Of a stretch of 64,000 nucleotides of DNA, positions 8,503-17,070 are shown piece by piece. Under the pieces are notes generated by a model, which saw only the letters and a list, made by a program, of their open reading frames with translations, did not search any database and was not told where the DNA came from. The first letter of the stretch is position 1; each line of letters opens with the position of its first letter. The position numbers and the translations under genes are program-made. Origin of the DNA: Caballeronia arvi (GTDB lineage Bacteria; Pseudomonadota; Gammaproteobacteria; Burkholderiales; Burkholderiaceae). The stretch is from assembly GCF_001544695.2 (NCBI RefSeq), contig NZ_FCOM02000035.1, forward strand, positions 1-64,000. Direction: 5' to 3'.

Positions 8503-8961
8503 TCAAACGGCGCCAGTTGCCACCTTGCTGAAGAACGAACGGGTCCATGCAAACGTGATCCCGAGCCTATCGACATCCTTTCTGAGCTTCGGCTTGTGGA
8601 TACTTAGGTGGATGGCCTCAAGCACCTCGAACTTCCGGAAGGACCACACCGCTATATCCACCGCCAGCGTCTCGAGCAGCTTTGTGTGCCCCTTGGCAGT
8701 CAAGAACTCGACGAGCGCTGTGCAATAGGCGTCGTAATCGATGTAGTCGTCGGTTGTCGGTAACGCATTGATGTACCTCAACTCGGCGTCGATAACGAGA
8801 GGTTGCGGTCCAAGTTCCTCATGCGGAAACACACCGACGCGAACGTTGACACGCAGTCCCGTTACAAAAATCTTGCACACGGCATCCGGAAAGCCCCCGG
8901 TGACGCCGGACTGATCCATCATCACGTAATCGAGATTTGACGACCTCATCTCACGCCTCAT
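8503..8961 (-). CDS. Dihydroneopterin aldolase-family protein (FolB paralogue)
   Basis: A FolB-like protein of about 152 residues. It has FVTGLRVNVRVGVFPHEELGPQPLVIDAELRY, with the Glu of the pterin-binding region, a middle ...IDYDAYCTALVEFL segment, LLETLAVDIAVW and the C-terminal VLEAIHLSIHKPKL strand. FolB converts dihydroneopterin to 6-hydroxymethyl-dihydropterin in folate synthesis. The ATG at 8961 overlaps the purU stop (TAATG); a second ATG at 8949 with GAGG six bases upstream is an equal candidate. Sitting among purU, glyA and soxA, it may boost folate supply or serve as a FolX/FolB-like pterin enzyme for the one-carbon flux. It is likely not the housekeeping folB. Confidence 0.82.
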   Translation of the reverse strand: MRREMRSSNLDYVMMDQSGVTGGFPDAVCKIFVTGLRVNVRVGVFPHEELGPQPLVIDAELRYINALPTTDDYIDYDAYCTALVEFLTAKGHTKLLETLAVDIAVWSFRKFEVLEAIHLSIHKPKLRKDVDRLGITFAWTRSFFSKVATGAV

Positions 8962-9887
8962 TACCGGAACACGATGGTTCGAGTTCCACTGAGGAAAACC
9001 TTTCGCTCGATGTGGTAGCGGACGGCTTTCGCCAATGCAAGGCATTCCAGGTCTCTGCCAACTGCTGCAAGCTCGTTCGCCGAATAAACGTGATCGACTC
9101 GCTCGACTGCCTGCTCAATGATCGGGCCTTCGTCCAGATCAGGCGTAACGTAATGTGCGGTGGCGCCGATGTATTTCACCCCCCGGTCGTGCGCCTGACG
9201 GTAAGGCATCGCCCCCTTGAAGCTTGGTAGCAGCGAATGATGGATGTTGATAGCCCTCCCTGCCAGCTTTTCGCAGAGATCATTCGAGAGAACCTGCATA
9301 TATCTCGCAAGCACGACTAGCTCGCTCGCTGTTTCCTCGACAATCTTAAGCAACTCGGCTTCTTTCGCCGCCTTCGTTTCGGGAGTGACCGGCAAAACAT
9401 AAAATGGGATGCCATGTCGTTCTGCTGCTGGTCGAAGAGCGTCATGGTTCGAGACGATTGCACTCACGTCCATTCGAAGGTCTCCAGTCCTCACGCGATA
9501 GAGGAGATCCTCAAGGCAATGATCGGCTTTCGACACCATGATCAGAACGCGTGGACGGTATGCCTGAGTCTGAATGCTGCATTGCATCTCGAACTTTCGA
9601 GCGATACGTTCGAACGCCTCGCGAAGACTCTGGAGAGTCTGCGGTTGTTCACCGCGCGCTCGGAACACGACACGTGAGAAGTAACGGTCTGCATCGAGAT
9701 CGTCATATTGCGACATCTCCGTGATGTCGCAATAGCGCTCGGCCAAAAAGCCACCGATAGCGCCTACAAGACCAAGCGCACCGCGGCTGGTCACCGTCAG
9801 CACGAAGCGATCTGATCCTGCCGCTGCAGTTTGGATCTCGCTGGAAGCCGGCGCGTGCACCGTCAAACCGACATCTACGACTGACAT
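8961..9887 (-). CDS. purU: Formyltetrahydrofolate deformylase
   Basis: A 308-residue protein with an N-terminal ACT domain (FVLTVTSRGALGLVGAIGGF) joined to a formyltransferase-like hydrolase domain. The latter carries HHSLLPSFKGAMPYRQA, GATAHYVTPDLDEGPIIEQ and the catalytic Asn-His-Asp set (N in RAINIHH, H in ATAHYV, D in PDLDEG). It hydrolyses 10-formyl-THF to formate and THF. In sarcosine-degrading operons it recycles THF loaded with the methyl carbon. The ACT domain suggests control by glycine or methionine, as in E. coli PurU. It follows glyA by 84 bases and overlaps the folB-like gene. Confidence 0.95.
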   Translation of the reverse strand: MSVVDVGLTVHAPASSEIQTAAAGSDRFVLTVTSRGALGLVGAIGGFLAERYCDITEMSQYDDLDADRYFSRVVFRARGEQPQTLQSLREAFERIARKFEMQCSIQTQAYRPRVLIMVSKADHCLEDLLYRVRTGDLRMDVSAIVSNHDALRPAAERHGIPFYVLPVTPETKAAKEAELLKIVEETASELVVLARYMQVLSNDLCEKLAGRAINIHHSLLPSFKGAMPYRQAHDRGVKYIGATAHYVTPDLDEGPIIEQAVERVDHVYSANELAAVGRDLECLALAKAVRYHIERKVFLSGTRTIVFR

Positions 9888-9971
9888 GTTCCTACCTCCA
9901 AAATTCGTGCATTTTTTAACGGTGCATATACCGAACTGATGCGCTCTCGCGGCGCCATGCGCCGCTTTGCA

Positions 9972-11276
9972 TTACTGTTGATGGCGAACGTAAAGCGGGA
10001 ATTGGTCGCACAGCTGCTTGACTTCGCCTCGAACTTTCGAAGCAACCGCCTGAGCTTCACCGCTTGCGCTCTTGGCCGAGACAGACTTGAGCACCTCAAC
10101 GATCCAGTCGCCGATTTGTTCAAACTCTGTAACGCCGAAGCCACGAGTCGTGCCAGCTGCGGTGCCAAGTCGCACGCCTGAGGTGATGGCCGGGCGCTCG
10201 GGGTCGAAGGGAATGCCGTTCTTGTTGCATGTCAGTCCGGCGTGTTCAAGCGCAATTTCGGCGTCCTTGCCCGTCACACCTAGTGGACGAAGATCGACCA
10301 GGACAATGTGGCTGTCAGTGCCACCAGAGACGATCGTCGCCCCGTGGTTGGCTAGACGCGCGGCCAAAGCCTTGGCGTTCTCAACAACCGACGCCGCGTA
10401 GTCGCGAAACGCGGGGGACAGTGCTTCGCCGAACGCGACGGCCTTGGCCGCGATCACGTGCATCAGCGGTCCACCCTGCAAGCCGGGGAAAACGGCCGAA
10501 TTGATCTTTTTCGCGAGCGCTTCGTCATTGGTGAGAATCAGGCCGCCACGTGGCCCGCGAAGAGTCTTGTGAGTAGTCGAAGTTACAATGTGGGCGTGCG
10601 GGAACGGGGACGGATAGACGCCCGCGACAATGAGCCCAGCGTAGTGAGCCGCGTCGACCATCAGATATGCGCCGACTGCATCCGCGATTGCCCGGAAGCG
10701 GGCGAAGTCGATGATTCGGGGATAGCTGGAGCCACCAGCAATAATCACCTTCGGACGGTGCTCGTTTGCGAGTCTTTCGACCTCGTCGTAGTCGATCAAT
10801 GCATCTTCCTGTCGCACGCCGTAGCCGATGGCTTTAAGCCACTTCCCAGAAAGGGTCGGCGGGGCACCGTGTGTGAGGTGGCCACCAGCGGCCAGCGACA
10901 TACCGAGGATGGTGTCGCCCGGCTGAAGCAGTGCAAACATCACTGCAGCGTTTGCTTGCGCACCGGAATGCGGTTGGACATTTGCATATTCGCATCCAAA
11001 GAGCTTCTTGGCGCGGTGGATGGCGATGTCTTCGGCAACGTCAACGTATTCGCAGCCACCGTAATACCGACGCCCCGGGTAGCCCTCGGCATACTTGTTC
11101 GTGAGCACGGAGCCCTGAGCCGCAAGTACGGCTGTCGAGACGATGTTTTCAGATGCGATGAGTTCAATCTGGTCCTGCTGACGCCCAAGTTCCCGCGCGA
11201 TGGACGCGAACACATCTTCATCTGCGGCGATCGACTCCGCAACGAGTGCCTGTAATTGTTCCAGGTTGTTCGACAT
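9972..11276 (-). CDS. glyA: Serine hydroxymethyltransferase
   Basis: A 434-residue PLP enzyme interconverting glycine plus 5,10-methylene-THF with serine plus THF. Visible are LIASENIVSTAVLAAQGSVL, EGYPGRRYYGGCEYVD, the cofactor segment YLMVDAAHYAGLIVAG and the PLP lysine in TSTTHKTLRGPRGG. It is probably a second, catabolic SHMT beside the housekeeping copy elsewhere: it lies directly downstream of soxG and would combine the glycine and methylene-THF released by sarcosine oxidase. A 159-base spacer separates it from soxG and contains a GC-rich hairpin (11407-11430). Confidence 0.96.
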   Translation of the reverse strand: MSNNLEQLQALVAESIAADEDVFASIARELGRQQDQIELIASENIVSTAVLAAQGSVLTNKYAEGYPGRRYYGGCEYVDVAEDIAIHRAKKLFGCEYANVQPHSGAQANAAVMFALLQPGDTILGMSLAAGGHLTHGAPPTLSGKWLKAIGYGVRQEDALIDYDEVERLANEHRPKVIIAGGSSYPRIIDFARFRAIADAVGAYLMVDAAHYAGLIVAGVYPSPFPHAHIVTSTTHKTLRGPRGGLILTNDEALAKKINSAVFPGLQGGPLMHVIAAKAVAFGEALSPAFRDYAASVVENAKALAARLANHGATIVSGGTDSHIVLVDLRPLGVTGKDAEIALEHAGLTCNKNGIPFDPERPAITSGVRLGTAAGTTRGFGVTEFEQIGDWIVEVLKSVSAKSASGEAQAVASKVRGEVKQLCDQFPLYVRHQQ

Positions 11277-11406
11277 AGCAATTTCCTTCAGAAATGTGTG
11301 AGCACAGTAGATGTCAGGTTCTTATGGAGGTGGCTCTTCCGCCCGCGTTAGGCGGTTGATTCCTCCGCGTCTGCTACGGAATCGCCCGAAGAGCTTTCAG
11401 AGAAGC

Positions 11407-11430
11407 GCCCTCCTGCGCACGCCGGAGGGC
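11407..11430 (-). other. GC-rich hairpin between soxG and glyA
   Basis: A perfect 7-bp stem GCCCTCC/GGAGGGC with a 10-base loop lies just after the soxG stop. No run of T follows it in the leftward direction of transcription, so it is not a clear terminator. It could stabilise or process the mRNA and uncouple glyA from the sox genes. I looked for a glycine riboswitch here and saw no match to its conserved core. Confidence 0.4.
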
Positions 11431-11435
11431 AAATT

Positions 11436-12041
11436 TCAGCTTGCTTGCAGCGACACTCCCCGCTCTTGCTTCGCTGATTGCCTGAGAAAGTCGACAAAAT
11501 AGGCCGTCCGGCTGCGCTCGACCCCCAGCGTCCAACGGTCCTTTGCGTTTCGAACCACCACCACCGGAACGCTCGCGAGGATCGTGCGCTTCGCTTGCCC
11601 GATTTGCAGACCGTCGATTTCGAGCGACACAAAGCCTCCAGACGTTAGTATCTTGTGAGCGTCTTTTCCAGCGATTTCAAGCCACGTCAGATAATCGGTG
11701 AAGGCCGAAGCGTGTACGCGCTTATCGGGGAAGGTAGCGTTAATTCGCGTGATGATCGCGAACTCTTCGGCAACCGGGCAGTGGATCAGCCACGAGCGTG
11801 GCGTCAGCCAAAGCGCGAAGATGTTTCCCTTTCCTGTCGCAACGACCGCGTCTGACGGAAGCGCCAAACCAAGCGCGCTGCCAACCGACGAGGCGACATC
11901 CTTTACGTCGAAGGCGCAATTGACGAGAACGCATCCAATATCGGAGCGCTCGGTCAGCGTGACAAATTCAGGGTCGAAGCCGTGAACGGCCGCCGCCCCG
12001 CCGAAAGCAAAGCCAAGTGCTGTATCAGGTTTGAGATTCAC
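11436..12041 (-). CDS. soxG: Sarcosine oxidase gamma subunit
   Basis: A 201-residue SoxG-family protein with VLVNCAFDVKDVASSVGSALGLALP, then ALWLTPRSWLIHCP and VSLEIDGLQIGQAKRTILASVPVVVVRNAKDRWTLGVERSRTAYFVDFL. The subunit has a GcvT-like trimmed fold and helps assemble the alpha-beta-gamma-delta complex. Its start overlaps the soxA stop by four bases (ATGA at 12038-12041), so it is translationally coupled. Length and position last in soxBDAG match the family. Confidence 0.92.
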   Translation of the reverse strand: MNLKPDTALGFAFGGAAAVHGFDPEFVTLTERSDIGCVLVNCAFDVKDVASSVGSALGLALPSDAVVATGKGNIFALWLTPRSWLIHCPVAEEFAIITRINATFPDKRVHASAFTDYLTWLEIAGKDAHKILTSGGFVSLEIDGLQIGQAKRTILASVPVVVVRNAKDRWTLGVERSRTAYFVDFLRQSAKQERGVSLQAS

Positions 12042-14986
12042 GCTTGCAACCTCTCATTGCTCGGGTCATAGAAGGTCGGGCTGCAAATCTTGCAGCGAAC
12101 GATTTCGCCGTTGCAGTACACGGACACCGTTTCACCGTCGCGCTGGTAGCCCTGCTCGATTAGGGCGAGGCCAACTGATTTTCCGACTGATGGACTTTCA
12201 CAGGCGGAAGTCACGTACCCAACCGTCGGACAAGGGACAGATTCGTGACCGTTTGCCATCACCCGGCCACCGACGCGAAGCTTGCCGTCGACTGCAGTCA
12301 GACCAACCAATTGCTCGCGCTCGTGGCTAGTCGCGAACGGAAGGATGAGTGAGCGCTTACCGATGAAGTCACCTTTTCGCTTCGAAACAATCGAAGCCAT
12401 ACCGACATCAAGAGGCGTTGTGCGCCCATTGGTGTCTGAGCCAAGGTGCAAGTACCCCTTTTCGAGGCGGAGGCGCAACCAAGCTTCCATACCGATCGGA
12501 CGCACCCCCAATTGCTTCCCCTGATCAAGGATCACGCGCATCAGAGCCGCTGCGAAGCGCGCCTGAACCGAGATCTCATACTGTAGTTCTCCGGTGTAGC
12601 TGATTCGCGCCACGCGTGCGGCAACACCGCAAAGCTTGCCTTCGCGGAAGTCCATATGCGGAAATGCTTCGTGCGAGATGTCGAAATCCGGTTCCAGCTT
12701 ACGTAACAGTTCTCGCGCCTGTGGGCCCGCGATTGCAATGGAGGCCCAGTTGGATGTGACTGGCGAAATTGCGACGCGCATGTTCGGCCATTCGGTCTGA
12801 CGCCAGCGCTCGAACCACGCGGCGACTGCTTCAGCATTGCCAGAGGACGGACCCGCCAGAAAGTGGTTTTCTCCGATGCAGGTCACGACTCCGTCATCGA
12901 AGATAACGCCGTCTTCTCGCAACATGACCGAATAGCGAATGCGTCCTGGCTTTAACGTCGCAATATTCGAGACGTAGAACTTCGCCAGAAACTCCCCCGC
13001 GTCGGGTCCGGTGACTTCGATCTTGCCAAGCGACGAACCGTCGAAGACACCGACATGGTTGCGGACGGCCGACATCTCGGCAGCAACTGCATTTTCGCGA
13101 TCATTGCCGTTGACGCCATACCAGTCCGCCCGCTCCCAACCGAAGTCTTCCATGAGTCCGCGGAGTTCGCGATGAACAGCATCTGCCGGCAGGTAGCGGC
13201 GGGGCTGATATCGATCGCCGGTGCGCGCATTGGCAATCGTGCTCATGCGAACCGCGGTATAAGGCGGTCGGAAGGTCGTCGTCCCAACGGCGCCAATCTC
13301 CCGGCTAGTCATGGCGGCCATGACGGCAAGACCATTCACGTTGGAGGTGCGGCCTTGGTCTGTTCCCATGCCGAGGGTCGTGTAGCGTTTGAGGTGTTCT
13401 ACCGAAACGTAATTTTCACGTGCGGCGAGTTCAACATCCGACACCTTAACGTCGTTCTGCAAATCGACCCACATCTTGCTTGCCGAGCCGCAACTTGGCT
13501 TGAACACGGCAGTGACTGAGCCGAAAGTACGTGAAACGACACCCGGGACGCTCGCCCGTACGCTTACCTTCCGCTCTGCTGCGATGGCTGCCGAAGCCTT
13601 GACCGCTTCGTCTATCGAATGATCGAGATCGACGGTGCCGTTTGCTCCGCCGACGATAAACCAGTTTGGCGGCGCATCACGGCATACGAAGGTTCCGTTT
13701 TCGTAGTCGTACACTGGTTTGACGCCACGATGGGCTGCGAGGTGGATCAACGGTGTCCATCCGCCTGAAACAGCGAGCCCATCGCAACGAAGGGTGCGGC
13801 TCTTCCTTCCGACGTCGCGAATGGTGACGCTGGACAGTCGTTTGTACCCTGACGTCTTCTCAATCTGACTCTCGAAGAAACAGGGAATCGCCTGTGCCAA
13901 GGCGTCCTTGGCATGCACGGCTTGGGCCTGCTTGCGCGTGTCAATAATGGCAGCAACCTTGATGCCGGCACGCTGCGCTTCAAGGGCTGTCAGGTATGCG
14001 CTGTCATTGTTGGTGTACACCGCGAGTTCCTTCGCCGGAGCTGCCGCGAACTCTCCAATGAGGCGACGTACCGCTGACGACAGCATGATTCCAGGACGAT
14101 CGTTGCCATGAAAAAGCATAGGCCGATCGACCATTCCCGTGGCCATAATGACGTGCTGCGCACTAACCTTCCAGTGACACTCGCCTCGCACGCCCCGGTC
14201 ATCACCGATTGATTGGGTGAGCGTGAAGACGTTGTTCTCATACGCTCCGGTCACAGTCGTGGCGGGAAGCACTGTAAACCCTGCGCGTGCGTTCATGTCT
14301 CGCACAATCGTCGCACTCCACGCACGCGCCGATTGACCGTCAATCTTTGCCGTTTCCCAGAGGCAGGATCCGCCCAACACCGGTTGATCGTCAACCACGA
14401 ACACGTTAAGACCTGCGTTAAGCAGCGCACTAGCTGCGGCAAGTCCCACCGGGCCGCCGCCGATTACCAAGACGTCGCAACAAGCATGGCGGTGTTGGAC
14501 AAAATTACGATCCGCCGTCGCCTCGGGCAGGCCGAAACCAGTCGTTCGGCGGATACCTGGCTCAAAGAGCTTCCAATCAGGCCACTTGAAGGTCTTGTAA
14601 TAGAAGCCGGCAACGAGGAATTTGGACGCAAGCTGGGCCACGGCGCCGAAGTCAAAATTGGTCGACGGCCAGCCGCTCACAGAGTTGGCGCGCAGTCCTT
14701 CGACCAAGCGAATCTGACCTGCGCGCAGAGCTGGGTAATAAGCGTAGCCGTCGCGGACAGCCAACATCGAGTTGGGATCTTCGAGCCCGGCGCCATAGAG
14801 GCCTCGGGGACGATGGTATTTGAAACTGCGGGCGACCAAGCTCACGCCATTAGCAATCAATGCCGAGGCGAGCGTGTCACCCGGATGCCCCTTCATGCGT
14901 ACGCCATTGAAGGTAAAGCTCACCGTGCGGGAACGATCGATGACTCCGCCATCGATCAGACGGTGACTTTGAACGGTCTGGCTCAT
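12038..14986 (-). CDS. soxA: Sarcosine oxidase alpha subunit
   Basis: A 982-residue subunit of the heterotetrameric oxidase that turns sarcosine, O2 and THF into glycine, H2O2 and 5,10-methylene-THF. Domain order: an N-terminal ferredoxin-like domain (VSFTFNGVRMKGHPGDTLASALI), an NAD-binding Rossmann domain (CDVLVIGGGPVGLAAASALL, then HVIMATGMVDRPMLF), a second nucleotide-binding part (KELAVYTNNDSAYLTALEA), and a C-terminal GcvT/aminomethyltransferase-like half (after about residue 600) that binds THF. It overlaps soxD by four bases (ATGA at 14983-14986). Full length. Confidence 0.96.
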   Translation of the reverse strand: MSQTVQSHRLIDGGVIDRSRTVSFTFNGVRMKGHPGDTLASALIANGVSLVARSFKYHRPRGLYGAGLEDPNSMLAVRDGYAYYPALRAGQIRLVEGLRANSVSGWPSTNFDFGAVAQLASKFLVAGFYYKTFKWPDWKLFEPGIRRTTGFGLPEATADRNFVQHRHACCDVLVIGGGPVGLAAASALLNAGLNVFVVDDQPVLGGSCLWETAKIDGQSARAWSATIVRDMNARAGFTVLPATTVTGAYENNVFTLTQSIGDDRGVRGECHWKVSAQHVIMATGMVDRPMLFHGNDRPGIMLSSAVRRLIGEFAAAPAKELAVYTNNDSAYLTALEAQRAGIKVAAIIDTRKQAQAVHAKDALAQAIPCFFESQIEKTSGYKRLSSVTIRDVGRKSRTLRCDGLAVSGGWTPLIHLAAHRGVKPVYDYENGTFVCRDAPPNWFIVGGANGTVDLDHSIDEAVKASAAIAAERKVSVRASVPGVVSRTFGSVTAVFKPSCGSASKMWVDLQNDVKVSDVELAARENYVSVEHLKRYTTLGMGTDQGRTSNVNGLAVMAAMTSREIGAVGTTTFRPPYTAVRMSTIANARTGDRYQPRRYLPADAVHRELRGLMEDFGWERADWYGVNGNDRENAVAAEMSAVRNHVGVFDGSSLGKIEVTGPDAGEFLAKFYVSNIATLKPGRIRYSVMLREDGVIFDDGVVTCIGENHFLAGPSSGNAEAVAAWFERWRQTEWPNMRVAISPVTSNWASIAIAGPQARELLRKLEPDFDISHEAFPHMDFREGKLCGVAARVARISYTGELQYEISVQARFAAALMRVILDQGKQLGVRPIGMEAWLRLRLEKGYLHLGSDTNGRTTPLDVGMASIVSKRKGDFIGKRSLILPFATSHEREQLVGLTAVDGKLRVGGRVMANGHESVPCPTVGYVTSACESPSVGKSVGLALIEQGYQRDGETVSVYCNGEIVRCKICSPTFYDPSNERLQA

Positions 14987-15276
14987 CGTGCAGGCTCCTC
15001 GACATTGCTCATTACGTATTCAAAGCCGTACGCGGCACCCACTCGGTGGCTAACAGTGTCGCGTTCGACTTTGAACCACTGACCACATCCGGCGGCGCAG
15101 CACCATTGCTCGACCAGCAACCCCTTAGGGTTGTTGCGCATGAATAGATAGTCGGTCCATTGCTCGTCGGTTACGGCGTCGGGATTGGGCGGGCGCATAA
15201 CATCTGCTTCGCCCCCATACACCAACTCTTCTTCCGAACGGATCTCACCGCAGTGAGGACATCGAATAATGATCAT
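14983..15276 (-). CDS. soxD: Sarcosine oxidase delta subunit
   Basis: A 97-residue zinc-binding subunit. The Cys pairs are IIRCPHCGEI near the N-terminus and QWCCAAGCGQWF toward the C-terminus, which bind Zn in SoxD. The conserved central Y-G-G-E-A and W-x-D-Y-L-F-M-R-x-N-x-x-G are present. It lies 12 bases after soxB and overlaps soxA. Normal length for the family. Confidence 0.94.
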   Translation of the reverse strand: MIIIRCPHCGEIRSEEELVYGGEADVMRPPNPDAVTDEQWTDYLFMRNNPKGLLVEQWCCAAGCGQWFKVERDTVSHRVGAAYGFEYVMSNVEEPAR

Positions 15277-15288
15277 GATTTCCTGCCG

Positions 15289-16545
15289 TCAATGTGCAAT
15301 ACCTGCAGCAGCGCCTTCATCGATGAGGCGGTTGCTGCGGAAGCGGTCCAAGCCGAATTTCTCCGCAAGGGGATGAGTGCGCCCCGTGCCGAGCGAATGG
15401 GCGAGGAGCATGCCGCCAGCGGGAATCGCCTTGAAGCCCCCAGTACCCCAACCACAGTTGATGAACATGTTGTCGACGGGTGTAGGCCCGAGAATCGGCG
15501 AGCTGTCTGGAACAATATCCACGATCCCAGCCCAATGTCGCATCAGCCGCAACTGGCCAACGATAGGAAACATTTCGACGGCAGAGGTAACCACCTTCTC
15601 GATCGTCGGGAAGTTACCTCGCTGGGCATACGAGTGGTATAGATCCAAGACGCCGCCCATCACCAGCTCGCCCTTCTGGGTCTGATTGATATACACGCCA
15701 GTCCCGGGCGAGATGACCACATGGTCAAGCAATGGCTTAACTGGTTCAGAAACCATTGCCTGTAGTGGCCGGCTGGTAACCGGAAGGGAAAATCCCGCTT
15801 GTTGTGCGATGACGCTCGAATGTCCCGCGACTGCCATACCGACGCGCTCACACGAGATTTTTCCTTGCGTTGTAATGATCTCGGTGATTTTGTCGCCTGA
15901 CTTAACGAACTCTTTCACTTCACAATTCTGGATGATGTCGACACCCAGGCGGTCTGCGGCTCGCGCGTATCCCCACGCTACAGCGTCGTGCCGAATGGTC
16001 CCGCCGCGCCGCTGCAAGAACGCCCCCAAGACCGGGTGGCGTGGGTTAGCATCCAAGTTCAGATGCGGCATCATTTGTTGAACGGTCTCGCGATCGATAA
16101 TTTCCCCGTCTACGTTATTGCAACGGAGCCAATTTGCCTTGTGGTATGCGGATTCCATCTGATGATGGTTATGAATGAGCGTGACCCATCCTCGCTGAGA
16201 CAGCATGATGTTGAAGTTAACGTCTTTGGACATGCCCTCGTACAGCCTCAAGGCGAGGTCGTACAACGCCGCACTTTCAGGGAACATATAATCCGAGCGA
16301 ACGTTGGTGGTATTACGCCCGGTGTTTCCGCCCCCGATCCAGCCCTTTTCGATGACCGCGACATTGGTGACGCCATGCTCCTTGGCAAGGTAGTATGCAG
16401 TGGCCAACCCGTGGCCCCCGCCGCCGATGATCACCACGTCGTAATGGCGTTTCGGAGCAGGAGAGCGCCATGCTGCTTGCCAGTGCTTATGGCCTGTCAG
16501 CGCTCCGGACACCAAGCTTAAGAGAGAGTAATTTTTCCAGCCCAT
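15289..16545 (-). CDS. soxB: Sarcosine oxidase beta subunit
   Basis: About 418 residues from the ATG at 16545 (GGGGAAAG seven bases upstream; an upstream in-frame ATG at 16596 would add a non-conserved tail). FAD-dependent DAO-family oxidoreductase with YDVVIIGGGGHGLATAYYLA, GWIGGGNTGRNTTNVRSDY and C-terminal PVDNMFINCGWGTGGFKAIPAGG. The His in GGTIRHDAVAWGYARAAD corresponds to the site where SoxB carries covalent FMN. It oxidises sarcosine and passes electrons to FMN and then oxygen. First of the four sox genes. Confidence 0.96.
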   Translation of the reverse strand: MGWKNYSLLSLVSGALTGHKHWQAAWRSPAPKRHYDVVIIGGGGHGLATAYYLAKEHGVTNVAVIEKGWIGGGNTGRNTTNVRSDYMFPESAALYDLALRLYEGMSKDVNFNIMLSQRGWVTLIHNHHQMESAYHKANWLRCNNVDGEIIDRETVQQMMPHLNLDANPRHPVLGAFLQRRGGTIRHDAVAWGYARAADRLGVDIIQNCEVKEFVKSGDKITEIITTQGKISCERVGMAVAGHSSVIAQQAGFSLPVTSRPLQAMVSEPVKPLLDHVVISPGTGVYINQTQKGELVMGGVLDLYHSYAQRGNFPTIEKVVTSAVEMFPIVGQLRLMRHWAGIVDIVPDSSPILGPTPVDNMFINCGWGTGGFKAIPAGGMLLAHSLGTGRTHPLAEKFGLDRFRSNRLIDEGAAAGIAH

Positions 16546-16697
16546 TTGGCTTTCCCCGCAATGAACTACACGTAAAGGCAAGCCTTTACAAACCAAGAAT
16601 TTGAGAACGTCAGTCGGGGCCCTCTACCACTCCACCGCTGCCATCTCCTCACGCCGAGATTGCGCGTGCTCGGCCACACGCGTCCGCTAGATCAACG

Positions 16698-17021
16698 TTA
16701 ATCCGCTTGTACTCGACGGATGAGGTGTTCAATTTGCACCCGTACAACCCCTTCGCACTGAGACAGTCGCAATTTGATACTCTTTGCCTCGCGCTCACTG
16801 ATGCCGATCAACACAATGCGTTGATGGAGCATTTCGCCGTCCCGTGTACCCTGAAGTGACTTCAACGTATGGTCATACCCCGCAAGACACGAAAGCATGC
16901 GCGAAAGAACGAGAAATTGCGCAAGGCAGAGCACATGCATGGTATGAACCATCATCGACTCCGGAAACAATCTTTCCAAAGACCTGTACGAAGATTCGGA
17001 TTCCTTATCGTCAATATTCAT
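16698..17021 (-). CDS. Small conserved protein with ACT-like C-terminus, unknown
   Basis: This 107-residue protein has a helical N-terminal half (RLFPESMMVHTMHVLCLAQFLVLSRMLSCL) and a C-terminal beta-alpha unit (HQRIVLIGISEREAKSIKLRLSQCEGVVRVQIEHLIRR) that looks like one half of an ACT or ferredoxin-like regulatory domain. I cannot name a family. It lies 152 bases upstream of soxB and 49 bases after the enolase-superfamily gene, all leftward, so it probably shares their mRNA. A regulatory or structural role with the sarcosine oxidase genes is a guess from position. Confidence 0.6.
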   Translation of the reverse strand: MNIDDKESESSYRSLERLFPESMMVHTMHVLCLAQFLVLSRMLSCLAGYDHTLKSLQGTRDGEMLHQRIVLIGISEREAKSIKLRLSQCEGVVRVQIEHLIRRVQAD

Positions 17022-17070
17022 GACTCTTCCTGCGGGTTCCTTAAGCTAGTTAAAGCACGTCTCTTTCTCG

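Noticed and set aside
10458..11255. 265-codon plus-strand frame opposite glyA
   Set aside because: Shadow of a complete glyA; no protein-like features.
11280..11435. Glycine riboswitch before glyA
   Set aside because: Looked for because of the glycine-related genes, but the conserved riboswitch core is not present; only a simple hairpin is seen.
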